NCBI GenBank assembly: GCA_023386045.1
Contig: JAEWKK010000013.1
Coordinates: 1-64,000, forward strand
Length of the DNA stretch: 64,000 nt
Direction of reading: 5' to 3'
DNA from: Bacteroidota bacterium
Lineage (GTDB): Bacteria; Bacteroidota; Bacteroidia; Chitinophagales; Chitinophagaceae
Part shown: one piece after another, positions 8,341 to 15,253 of the stretch
How positions within the stretch are numbered: the first letter of the stretch is position 1
Layout of the letters: every line of letters starts with the position of its first letter
The notes under the pieces: generated by a model
Seen by the model: the letters and a program-made list of their open reading frames with translations, nothing else
Told to the model about the DNA's origin: nothing
Databases searched by the model: none
Translations under genes and position numbers: made by a program

Positions 8341-9228
8341 TCAACCAAATTTGACAGAAGTCATGGTTAATGAACCTGCCACAGCCCTGTTATTGAAAAA
8401 AGACACATCGTCTTTAGCATCTTTCAATCCAAGAGTATACATCAATGGCAGATAGTGGTCGGGTGTTGGAACTGCCAGTAAGGCTTCCTTACCTAATTTT
8501 TCATATTGGATGAGCTGCTGGTGATCGCCGTTACCAATCAGTTCGGTGAATTTCTGGTTTATTTGAAGAGCCCAATCAAATCCAAAAGATTCATCCAGCT
8601 TATCCCAGGCAACCATACGAAGGTTATGAACCATGTTGCCGCTACCAAAGATGAGTACACCTTTTTTTCTGAGTGCGTGCAATTCCCTGGCAAGGTCATA
8701 ATGGTATTGTGGTCCCTTTGAATAATCTATGCTCAACTGCAGCACTGGAATGTTTGCATCGGGATACATATGCCTGACGATTGTCCAGGTACCATGATCT
8801 AGTCCCCAGTCGTGATCAAGTTCAACATCAGTTGACTGGATCAGGGATCTTGTTTCAGCAGCCAATTGAGGATCACCGGGCGCTGGATAACTAACCTCAT
8901 ATAATTCTTTGGGAAACCCACCAAAATCATGAATGGTTTTTGGAAAGTCCATGGCTGTGATCCTTGTGCCTTTTGTAAGCCAGTGTGCTGACACAACCAG
9001 GACTGCCTTGGGTACAGGGATTTCTGTTGCAAGTTTTTTCCAGTATGAGGTAAACTCATTGTTGCCGATACCGTTCATTGGTGATCCATGGCCGATAAAT
9101 AAAACCGGCATTACCTGGTATTCTTCTTTCAGGGATGATGTAAACCTGTTAAAGGCTGATATACTGCTCATTGCTATTCCTCCGTAGATAATCGATTTAA
9201 TAAAGTTTTTTCTGTTCGTCATCAGCAT
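8341..9228 (-). CDS. LigB/YgiD-type extradiol ring-cleavage dioxygenase family
   Basis: The 295-residue protein belongs to the class III extradiol dioxygenase family related to 4,5-DOPA dioxygenase YgiD. The metal-binding signatures are visible: GHGSPMN with His47, SAHWLTKG, DHGTW and GSGNMVHNLR. About 35 residues precede the usual family start; they include a hydrophobic stretch (IIYGGIAMSSIS) after basic residues, so the enzyme may be exported or membrane-attached. It is the last gene of the minus-strand group with YceI, DoxX and an NAD(P)-binding protein. The natural substrate is unknown; a catechol or quinol fits the context but is inference. Confidence 0.88.
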   Translation of the reverse strand: MLMTNRKNFIKSIIYGGIAMSSISAFNRFTSSLKEEYQVMPVLFIGHGSPMNGIGNNEFTSYWKKLATEIPVPKAVLVVSAHWLTKGTRITAMDFPKTIHDFGGFPKELYEVSYPAPGDPQLAAETRSLIQSTDVELDHDWGLDHGTWTIVRHMYPDANIPVLQLSIDYSKGPQYHYDLARELHALRKKGVLIFGSGNMVHNLRMVAWDKLDESFGFDWALQINQKFTELIGNGDHQQLIQYEKLGKEALLAVPTPDHYLPLMYTLGLKDAKDDVSFFNNRAVAGSLTMTSVKFG

Positions 9229-9245
9229 ACCAGCCCACAGGTTTA

Positions 9246-9830
9246 TTATTGTTTCACAAATTCACCATCAGCTTTAATAACTACTTCATCGCTGATCATT
9301 GGTGGTGGAAATGTTGTTCCGATTTCAAAATCTGATCTCTTGATAGTACCTGTAACCTGGAAGCCGGCAGTTGGTTTTTTGGACATGGGGTTCTCTATAG
9401 TACCGCGATACCAAAGGTCCATGTTCACTGTTTTTGTAATGCCATGTAAGGTTAGTTCACCTGTAAGCTTGTACCTGTTCTTTTCTTTTGTGGATTTAAT
9501 GCTGGTGCTTTTGAAATTCATATAGGGAAATTTGGCTACATCAAAAAAGTCAGCGCTTCTCAGGTGGTTGTCACGAATTTCAACTTCTGTATTGATGGAG
9601 GCTACATCAGCACTCATTTCAATAATGGCATCGCTGAAATCATCACTCGCATTTGAGATTTTTACATCGAAATTTTTAAACAGTCCGGATACATCCGAGA
9701 TGCCGAGGTGAGTCACAGTAAAACTCAGTTTTGAATGGGCATTGTCTACGTTCCACTTGTTTAATGATGTAAAAGCAAATAGTCCAATTGATACAGTTAA
9801 AATGGCAAGGATCTTTTTCATGTTGTTCAT
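9246..9830 (-). CDS. YceI family protein, exported form
   Basis: The 194-residue product starts with a signal peptide (MNNMKKILAILTVSIGLFAF) followed by the YceI barrel: WNVDNAHSKLSFTVTHLGI, HLRSADFFDVAKFPYMNF, GITKTVNM. It is predicted periplasmic and probably binds a lipophilic ligand such as a polyisoprenoid or quinone-like compound (known for homologues, inferred here). The frame is open further upstream to 9971, but that part overlaps the DoxX gene and lacks family similarity; ATG 9830 or 9821 is the likely start. It lies 17 nt before the dioxygenase gene and 25 nt after doxX, so the three are probably co-transcribed. Confidence 0.9.
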   Translation of the reverse strand: MNNMKKILAILTVSIGLFAFTSLNKWNVDNAHSKLSFTVTHLGISDVSGLFKNFDVKISNASDDFSDAIIEMSADVASINTEVEIRDNHLRSADFFDVAKFPYMNFKSTSIKSTKEKNRYKLTGELTLHGITKTVNMDLWYRGTIENPMSKKPTAGFQVTGTIKRSDFEIGTTFPPPMISDEVVIKADGEFVKQ

Positions 9831-9855
9831 TGTAGTTTGTATAAAATTTAAAAGT

Positions 9856-10329
9856 TTATCTGTTGTTTTTCCTGATGAAAACCGGTTTAACAGGTGCCAG
9901 CAATCCATCAGCGCTTGCCTTACCACCGCCTGTGAAAACGAGTATGGCTGCAAGTCCCAGTAGCAATACAAAATATTCCATTCCCTCTCCTTTTTGCGTG
10001 CCGCCCCAGTTCATAAAAAATCCGAAGCTGGAATGAAACTGTACCATGATGACAGTAAACAATCCAAATATGCCCAGTGCTGCTACTCTTGTCAGTAAAC
10101 CCGCGATCAACATTAGTGCTGCCACGCTTTCAATCAATATTACCAGCAGGGCTACTACATAAGGAAGTCCACCCTGTCCTGTAAGAAAACCCATGGTTCC
10201 TTCGTATCCATAACCACCGAACCATCCAAAAAGTTTTTGAGCTCCGTGAGGAAACACCGTAATGCCTAATGCAACCCTGGCAATCAAAGCCGACCAGTTA
10301 TCCGGATTTGTTGATAAGATCCTTTTCAT
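9856..10329 (-). CDS. DoxX family membrane protein
   Basis: The 157-residue protein has four hydrophobic segments and the DoxX pattern: ALIARVALGITVFPHGAQKLFGWFGG at the N-terminus, VALLVILIESVAALMLIAGLLTR, and a last helix before a basic tail. DoxX-like proteins are inner-membrane proteins often linked to quinone or thiosulfate redox chemistry and oxidative stress; no cofactor motif is visible. It begins 16 nt after the NAD(P)-binding gene, so it belongs to the same transcript as the YceI and dioxygenase genes. Confidence 0.9.
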   Translation of the reverse strand: MKRILSTNPDNWSALIARVALGITVFPHGAQKLFGWFGGYGYEGTMGFLTGQGGLPYVVALLVILIESVAALMLIAGLLTRVAALGIFGLFTVIMVQFHSSFGFFMNWGGTQKGEGMEYFVLLLGLAAILVFTGGGKASADGLLAPVKPVFIRKNNR

Positions 10330-10345
10330 CTTTTACTTATTGATT

Positions 10346-10999
10346 TTAGTTATTTAATATTTTCCATGCTGCTTCCCTGTTACAATCATTACGCTTTCCC
10401 AGCTGAAGCAATAACAAAGTCATTTGTTCCAAAGTCTGGCTTGCTGCCAGTTTTCCTGCGACCAGGGGTCGATAACCCGCTGCCTCTACCAATTCCTTTA
10501 CTATGTTCACTGATTCTTCATCGTCTCCTGCAATAAATGCATCTGGTCTGCTATCCTCGCGCTCATGGAAAAAACTTTGAGCTGAATTCGTATTAAAGGC
10601 TTTCACCACTTTTGCATGAGGCAAATACTGCTGTAATTCTTCCGCTGCGCTGATCCCTGGTCTGGTTAATAATCCATCATAATTTTCATTGAATGGATTG
10701 GATATGCTGATCACAATTTTTTGTGTTGCCACATCTGCAACCATGCCTGCTACTTCTTTTTCAGCTTTATAGGGTACTGCAGGGATAATGATATCTGCTT
10801 CCCAACCGGCTTCATGAGGGCAGCCACTGCATTCAACATCCGAATCAGGATTTTGTTGCCTGATCTCTTCCATCAGAAGTTTTGCTTCTTCCGAATGGTT
10901 GGAGAAAAGCAGCAGGCGGTATTTGCTACCAGCCAAATGAGTGGCCAGTGCTCTTCCCATTTTTCCTGTTGCTCCAATAATGGCGATGGTTTGCTTCAT
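10346..10999 (-). CDS. NAD(P)-binding protein of the F420 reductase-like family
   Basis: The 217-residue protein is a short Rossmann-fold protein: TIAIIGATGKMGRALATHLA at the N-terminus (GxTGxxG nucleotide motif), the second strand YRLLLFSNHSEEAK, and KVVKAFNTNSAQSF in the middle as in NADPH:F420 oxidoreductase-like proteins. A GTG at 11005 is also in frame; ATG 10999 is preferred. It is the first gene of the doxX-yceI-dioxygenase group and lies directly downstream of a TAGCTTTG box and an FNR-like dyad. The electron acceptor is unknown. Confidence 0.85.
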   Translation of the reverse strand: MKQTIAIIGATGKMGRALATHLAGSKYRLLLFSNHSEEAKLLMEEIRQQNPDSDVECSGCPHEAGWEADIIIPAVPYKAEKEVAGMVADVATQKIVISISNPFNENYDGLLTRPGISAAEELQQYLPHAKVVKAFNTNSAQSFFHEREDSRPDAFIAGDDEESVNIVKELVEAAGYRPLVAGKLAASQTLEQMTLLLLQLGKRNDCNREAAWKILNN

Positions 11000-11021
11000 A
11001 CTCACTTTTCCTTTTGTTACA

Positions 11022-11029
11022 CAAAGCTA
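11022..11029 (-). promoter_or_regulatory. -7 box of the redox operon, TAGCTTTG
   Basis: The minus strand reads TAGCTTTG from 11029 to 11022, an exact TAnnTTTG match, 23 nt before the first gene's ATG. No TTTG is seen at -33, which would fit a promoter that needs an activator. Confidence 0.6.
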
Positions 11030-11072
11030 GCACGAGGCATTTCCCTGTCCATTGAGGACAGATAAGAAATAG

Positions 11073-11090
11073 CATTGACATAGATCAATG
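11073..11090. promoter_or_regulatory. Crp/Fnr-like operator dyad
   Basis: CATTGA-N6-TCAATG is a perfect 6-bp dyad; its core TTGACATAGATCAA differs from the classical FNR half-site pair TTGAT-N4-ATCAA at one of ten positions. The centre (11081.5) lies about 60-65 bp upstream of the transcription start predicted from the TAGCTTTG box, a class-I activator position, and just downstream of the stop codon of a Crp/Fnr-type regulator gene. Confidence 0.6.
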
Positions 11091-11128
11091 AAAATTCTAT
11101 AGTACCACTGGAATAAAATGTTTACGCT

Positions 11129-11710
11129 CTATTTTCTAAGCGCAATGTTTTTGCGGATTCGGCTGAGGGTTTCAGGAGTAATGCCCAGGAATGAGGCCAT
11201 CATGTGTTGAGGAACTCTTTGTGGAATGGTTGGGCAGGATTCAACCAGTTCTGCATACCTGACTTCTGCAGATTTACTGAAGGAGGATACAAGCCTTCGT
11301 TGCATGCTGATCAAACTATTTTGAAGTAAGATCCGGAAATATCTTTCCAGCTTGGGGACTTTCTCCATTAGTTGTTCTTCGGCCTGCCGGGAGAGTAATA
11401 GCAATTCAGCTTCTTCAAGAACATCAATATTGTAGGTAGATGGTTCGCCTGTTAGAAAACTATACTGATCGCTGATCCACCAGCCTTCGAATGCAAACTG
11501 CAGGATGTGTTCATTTCCTTTTTCATCAATCGAATAAGAACGAAGGATGCCTTTTTCTACAAATGCAATGTATTTACAAGGATCGCCTTCCTGGAGGAGG
11601 TATTGTTTTTTTCTTAGCTTCTTTGGAGAAAAAAAAGATTTACATAATTCTTTCTCTTCACTGTTAAGCTTCACCTTTTCATCAAACTTCTTCAATAATA
11701 ATTCAAACAT
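11129..11710 (-). CDS. Crp/Fnr family transcriptional regulator
   Basis: The 193-residue protein has an N-terminal cyclic-nucleotide-binding-type beta-roll (about 20-115, LLQEGDPCKYIAFVEKGILRS, LQFAFEGWWISDQYSFLTG) and a C-terminal winged helix (about 150-193, PQRVPQHMMASFLGITPETLSRIRK). No cysteine cluster for an Fe-S centre is seen, so the ligand is not evident. It lies immediately upstream of the NAD(P)-binding/DoxX/YceI/dioxygenase genes on the same strand and is probably their regulator. Its own promoter has an exact TATTTTTG box at 11727-11734. Confidence 0.9.
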   Translation of the reverse strand: MFELLLKKFDEKVKLNSEEKELCKSFFSPKKLRKKQYLLQEGDPCKYIAFVEKGILRSYSIDEKGNEHILQFAFEGWWISDQYSFLTGEPSTYNIDVLEEAELLLLSRQAEEQLMEKVPKLERYFRILLQNSLISMQRRLVSSFSKSAEVRYAELVESCPTIPQRVPQHMMASFLGITPETLSRIRKNIALRK

Positions 11711-11726
11711 GGCCTGACTTGAAGAA

Positions 11727-11734
11727 CAAAAATA
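11727..11734 (-). promoter_or_regulatory. -7 box of the Crp/Fnr regulator gene, TATTTTTG
   Basis: The minus strand reads TATTTTTG from 11734 to 11727, an exact -7 consensus 16 nt before the ATG at 11710. No matching -33 element is seen. Confidence 0.5.
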
Positions 11735-11776
11735 AGTAGTTCAGGGGGATGGTGAAGGGAGGAGGGCTTATGGCAG

Positions 11777-11977
11777 TTCATGGTTCATGGTTCATGGTTC
11801 ATGGTTCATAGTAAAGGCAGGTGGCTTATGGCAGATAGCATATGGTAGAGAAAAAGGAAAGAGTAATGAATAAATAAGAACAGCTCAAACACAGAATACT
11901 GACCACTGACCACTCACCACTCATCACTCACTACTCACTACTCACCACTCACCACTCACCACTCACCACTCACCACA
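11777..11977. repeat. Two arrays of 7-bp tandem repeats
   Basis: GTTCATG occurs four times plus a variant (11777-11811). A second array of eleven 7-bp units runs from 11901 to 11977, with units GACCACT, CACCACT, CATCACT and CACTACT all in strict 7-nt register, ending 2 nt before the stop codon of the next minus-strand gene. The two arrays differ in sequence but share the period. The rest of 11711-11979 holds the regulator's promoter and nothing else recognisable. Confidence 0.9.
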
Positions 11978-11979
11978 CC

Positions 11980-12699
11980 TCACCATCCACTCGCCAGCAC
12001 ATCAGCAATATGCATGGTCTTTAAAGAATAGTTTTTATGATCGATGACACCCTGGAGATGCATGAGGCAGGAAAGATCAGTAGAGATCAGGTATTGGGCG
12101 TTGGTAGCAAGGGCATTGTCAACTTTCTGTTCTGCCATGGCAACTGAAATAGATTCAAATTTCACGGCAAAGGTGCCGCCGAAACCACAGCAGGTTTCCA
12201 CATCATTCAATTCTTCAAGTTCCAATCCCTGCACCTTGCTCAGTAAAATTCTGGGTTCGTTCTTGATCCCACACTCCCTTAACCCGGCGCAGGAATCATG
12301 ATAAGTGCCCTTGCCTTGTAAGGAAGCACCAAGATCAGTAACCTGGAGTTTGTTCACTAAAAAATCAGTGAACTCAAAAATATTCTGGCTAATGGCCTTT
12401 ACTTCATTATGCAGCGAAGAATTGTCGAACAGTTTACCGTAATAATTTTTTACAAAACCAACACAGCTGGCACTTGGTGCCACTATTGGAGTGCCGGCAC
12501 TAAAATCCTTAAGAAATTTTGAGCATACCTGTCTGGCATCATCCCAGAAACCTGCATTAAAAGCCGGCTGCCCGCAGCAGGTTTGTGAGGGATTGTAGGC
12601 AACTTCGCAACCTGCTTTTTCCAATACTTTGATCATATTGAAAGCCGTATGCGGATAAAGCTGGTCGACAAAGCAGGGAATAAATAACTGGACTTTCAT
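11980..12699 (-). CDS. (Fe-S)-binding CCG-domain protein, LldE/LutA type
   Basis: The 239-residue protein has two copies of the cysteine-rich CCG domain (CCGQPAFNAG near residue 42 and CCGFGGTFAV near residue 170), as in LutA/LldE and the related heterodisulfide-reductase subunits, where they bind a non-cubane iron-sulfur cluster. In LutABC the complex oxidises L-lactate, but no LutB or LutC gene is adjacent, so the role here is open. It overlaps the 3' end of ribH by 4 nt (ATGA-type), so it is translationally coupled to riboflavin synthesis. Confidence 0.88.
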   Translation of the reverse strand: MKVQLFIPCFVDQLYPHTAFNMIKVLEKAGCEVAYNPSQTCCGQPAFNAGFWDDARQVCSKFLKDFSAGTPIVAPSASCVGFVKNYYGKLFDNSSLHNEVKAISQNIFEFTDFLVNKLQVTDLGASLQGKGTYHDSCAGLRECGIKNEPRILLSKVQGLELEELNDVETCCGFGGTFAVKFESISVAMAEQKVDNALATNAQYLISTDLSCLMHLQGVIDHKNYSLKTMHIADVLASGW

Positions 12700-13196
12700 T
12701 TCAATTTGCCTTCCTTCAGTTGTTGATTGGTAAGAATCATCTTTAAAGCAGTAATGGCTGCTTCTTCACCCTTATGCCCATGCTGGCCTCCTATTCTTTC
12801 CTGCGCCTGCTCCATATTATCCACGGTTAATACGCCAAAGATCACAGGCACGGGCAGGGCCAGATTTAATTGGGTGATGCCAGTGGTAACCGACTGGCAA
12901 ACGTATTCAAAATGTGGTGTGCCACCACGGATCACGCAACCCAGGGCTATAAAGGCGGCTGGTTCCTGGTTTCCCGACCAGCATTGTTTGATTGCAAATG
13001 GTAATTCAACAGCTCCAGGCACCACAATTGTTGACGTACGTACCTGATGTTGTTGAAAGATCTTTTGACAGCCTGCTTCGAGTTCATCTACAATTGCTGC
13101 GTTCCATTCTGTTTTCACTAAAACAACAAGGACATCCTTCAATTGCCGGATGTCCTCTGTTGTTTTAAAAATATTGCTGTTGCTTACATCAGCCAT
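12696..13196 (-). CDS. ribH: 6,7-dimethyl-8-ribityllumazine synthase
   Basis: The 166-residue enzyme condenses 5-amino-6-ribitylaminouracil with dihydroxybutanone phosphate in the next-to-last step of riboflavin synthesis. Family blocks are visible: VVLVKTEWNAAIVDEL, VPGAVELPFAIKQ, ALGCVIRGGTPHFEYVC with the active-site His/Phe region, and PVIFGVLTVDNMEQAQERIGG. Length is typical. It begins 7 nt after the TPR protein gene and overlaps the following Fe-S protein gene. Confidence 0.96.
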   Translation of the reverse strand: MADVSNSNIFKTTEDIRQLKDVLVVLVKTEWNAAIVDELEAGCQKIFQQHQVRTSTIVVPGAVELPFAIKQCWSGNQEPAAFIALGCVIRGGTPHFEYVCQSVTTGITQLNLALPVPVIFGVLTVDNMEQAQERIGGQHGHKGEEAAITALKMILTNQQLKEGKLK

Positions 13197-13203
13197 AGTA
13201 TGA

Positions 13204-13893
13204 TTATTCTATATCGTAAACACCTAACTGGGCCAGGTATCTTTGCGCATCAGTACCCTGCGCAGTGCCTGGATAATTTTTCACCAGTTCCTTATAAATT
13301 TCTGTTGCTTCTTTTTTGTCATTAGCTACACGGTCTGCATAAAATGCTGCAAGGAAAAGATATTGTGCTGAAAGGTTTTTGTCCTTTTCAAACTCATGAC
13401 CTGCTTTTTTATAATTGCTCAGGGCATCAGAAGTTTTACCAAGATTGGCATAGGCATCACCTAATAATTTATAAGCTCTTGCCTGGATTTGTTTGGCATC
13501 AGTGCTGAAATCTTTCAGATGTTTTACTGCCTTGTTGTTATCACCTGTTTTTAATGCCGCTGCACCTGCATAAAAATGCGCCAGGTTACCTGCATCAGTA
13601 CCGCTGTACTGGCTGGCCACTTTTTCAAAACCAGCAGCCTGGCCATCACCAGCTAATGCTTTTTGAAGTGAATCAAGTTCAAAATTCTGCTGTGCTCTCC
13701 AGATGGCTTCACTGGCCTTGGCTTCTTTGGGAGCTTTTATAAAATACTTATAGACCAGCCAGCCACCACCCAGAAGAATGATTGCACCAGCAGCGATCAT
13801 TAAAGGACGGCTGTATTTAGTCCAGAAATCTTTTGCACGTTCAACCACAACATCTTCTTCGGTCCTGTTGCGGGCATGTTTTACTTCGGCCAT
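13204..13893 (-). CDS. Membrane-anchored tetratricopeptide-repeat protein
   Basis: The 229-residue protein has a charged cytoplasmic N-terminus, one transmembrane helix (about 34-51, LMIAAGAIILLGGGWLVYKYF) and about four TPR-like helical pairs (for example NLAHFYAGAAALKTGDNNKA, KLLGDAYANLGKTSDALSNY). It resembles the YfgM-like proteins that sit at the inner membrane with their repeats in the periplasm and assist secretion or envelope folding; that role is inference. It is upstream of ribH with a 7-nt gap and 25 nt downstream of pdhA, so co-transcription with either is possible. Confidence 0.85.
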   Translation of the reverse strand: MAEVKHARNRTEEDVVVERAKDFWTKYSRPLMIAAGAIILLGGGWLVYKYFIKAPKEAKASEAIWRAQQNFELDSLQKALAGDGQAAGFEKVASQYSGTDAGNLAHFYAGAAALKTGDNNKAVKHLKDFSTDAKQIQARAYKLLGDAYANLGKTSDALSNYKKAGHEFEKDKNLSAQYLFLAAFYADRVANDKKEATEIYKELVKNYPGTAQGTDAQRYLAQLGVYDIE

Positions 13894-13918
13894 TATTGTT
13901 TTTTTATGAAATGGAAAA

Positions 13919-14914
13919 TTAGTCGGTTATAAATGGATAATTCTGATCAACATAAACATCTTTCAGCACTTCACTGTCGTCGGGCCATGGTGATTCTTCT
14001 GCAAACTTCACACTTTCTGCAACGGCTATATCCACTCTTTCGTTGATCGCCCTGATTTCATCTTCGGTAGCTATGGAATTATCGTAAATGGTCTTCAACA
14101 GTGCACTGACGGGATCTCTCATTTTATATTCTTCCACTTCTTCCTTTGTCCTGTATTTCTGAGGATCGGAGATCGAGTGTCCTTTATAGCGATAGGTTTT
14201 GATCTCTATCAGTGTAGGCCCGCCTTTTTCTCTTGCTCTTTTTACTGCCCTGGAAACACCCTCATGAACCGCTTCTGCACTCATGCCATCAATCGTATCA
14301 GCAGGCATTTCATAAGCATCTGCCAGTTTATAGATGTCTGTGATGTTGGAAGTTCTTTGAACCGATGTACCCATTGCATAATTGTTATTTTCACAAATGA
14401 AAATAACGGGCAGCTTCCACAACATAGCCAGGTTAAAAATTTCGTGAAGCATTCCCTGTCTGGCTGCGCCATCTCCAAAATAAGTTAGAACCACATTATC
14501 GGTGTTCCTGTATTGCTCTGCAAATGCCAGTCCTGCACCGGTTCCTATCTGAGCTCCAACAATACCATGACCTCCGTAAAAATTTTCTTTCTTACCAAAG
14601 AAGTGCATGCTGCCACCTTTTCCCTTTGCGCATCCTGTAGCCTTGCCATAAAGTTCAGCCATGCAGGAATTGACAGAAATTCCTTTTGCTATGGCCAGAC
14701 CATGATCACGGTAAGCTGTAATGAAAGGATCTTCCGGACGGGTAGCGGTCATACAACCTGCAGCAATTGCTTCCTGCCCTACATAGGCATGGAAAAAACC
14801 GCGGATCTTGCCTTCCATCTTGTATTTTTCTTCAGCAGCCAATTCAAACTGGCGGATCAGTTGCATCAGTTCATACCAGTACAGGTACGTTTCTTTGGTG
14901 TATTTTGTAGCCAA
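13919..14914 (-). CDS. pdhA: Pyruvate dehydrogenase E1 component, alpha subunit
   Basis: The 331-residue version is the E1-alpha subunit that binds thiamine diphosphate: GDGA at residues 147-150 and the NNN of ENNNYAMGT at 176-178 form the cofactor motif, and IRGFFHAYVGQEAIA and YRYKGHSISDPQKYRTKEE (phosphorylation-loop region) agree with the family. The frame is open to an ATG at 15034, but residues before ATKYTKE look non-coding and a TATTTTTG promoter box lies inside that extension, so TTG 14914 is the likely start. PdhB is about 12.6 kb away, not in an operon with it. Confidence 0.93.
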   Translation of the reverse strand: MATKYTKETYLYWYELMQLIRQFELAAEEKYKMEGKIRGFFHAYVGQEAIAAGCMTATRPEDPFITAYRDHGLAIAKGISVNSCMAELYGKATGCAKGKGGSMHFFGKKENFYGGHGIVGAQIGTGAGLAFAEQYRNTDNVVLTYFGDGAARQGMLHEIFNLAMLWKLPVIFICENNNYAMGTSVQRTSNITDIYKLADAYEMPADTIDGMSAEAVHEGVSRAVKRAREKGGPTLIEIKTYRYKGHSISDPQKYRTKEEVEEYKMRDPVSALLKTIYDNSIATEDEIRAINERVDIAVAESVKFAEESPWPDDSEVLKDVYVDQNYPFITD

Positions 14915-14932
14915 GGCTCCAATTTTGAGCGG

Positions 14933-14940
14933 CAAAAATA
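14933..14940 (-). promoter_or_regulatory. pdhA -7 box, TATTTTTG
   Basis: The minus strand reads TATTTTTG from 14940 to 14933, identical to the pdhB -7 box, 18 nt before the TTG at 14914. A second possible box, TAATTTTG, is at 15128-15135 and would give a leader of about 200 nt containing the palindrome at 15001-15020. Confidence 0.55.
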
Positions 14941-15000
14941 AGGGAATACCGCTTAGTTTATAAGATTTAATCCTTGTGTTTTTGCTATAATAAGTCGTAA

Positions 15001-15020
15001 GCAGGTTGAATTCAACCTGC
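15001..15020. promoter_or_regulatory. Perfect 20-bp palindrome upstream of pdhA
   Basis: GCAGGTTGAA is followed directly by its exact reverse complement TTCAACCTGC. The site is about 60 bp upstream of the nearer pdhA -7 box. It could be an operator for a dimeric regulator or, if transcription begins at the upstream box, an mRNA hairpin. Confidence 0.6.
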
Positions 15021-15212
15021 CGTAAAAGCTCCAATGACTGTTTATCTTTTTATAGAAGTCTGCCGGACCATTCCGCCAAGATGTTTTCACGGCTGGTTGA
15101 AACGGTAAAAATCAGACAGTTTCAAGGCAAAATTACCCGGGTAGAAAGCTCATTTACCGCCCATCGTTAAAATCTGTTAATAAAAATTAAATATCGTTCA
15201 ACAAATTCCATC

Positions 15213-15230
15213 ATACGAAAATGGTCGTAT
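15213..15230. promoter_or_regulatory. BlaI-type operator dyad
   Basis: ATACGA-AAATGG-TCGTAT is a perfect 6-bp dyad directly upstream of the BlaI-like gene, overlapping a TATATTCG sequence (15228-15235) that could be its -7 box. BlaI/MecI repressors bind such dyads as dimers in their own promoters, so autorepression is likely (inference). The dyad also excludes ATG 15221 as a sensible start. Confidence 0.65.
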
Positions 15231-15253
15231 ATTCGTTTCGAAATAAAAATTCT

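Noticed and set aside
9831..9971. N-terminal extension of the exported YceI protein
   Set aside because: It overlaps the DoxX gene and precedes a clear signal peptide starting at 9830 or 9821.
11890..11980. CRISPR-like array
   Set aside because: The units are 7 bp and directly adjacent, with no spacers and no Cas genes in the window; it is a simple tandem repeat.
14915..15034. N-terminal extension of PdhA
   Set aside because: The added residues do not resemble E1-alpha and the extension contains the TATTTTTG box and reads through part of the 20-bp palindrome; TTG 14914 gives the normal family start.
15068..15170. Short plus-strand frame before the BlaI gene (MFSRLVETVKIRQ...)
   Set aside because: Only 29 codons, no hydrophobic or family pattern, and it lies in a region that looks like promoter sequence.
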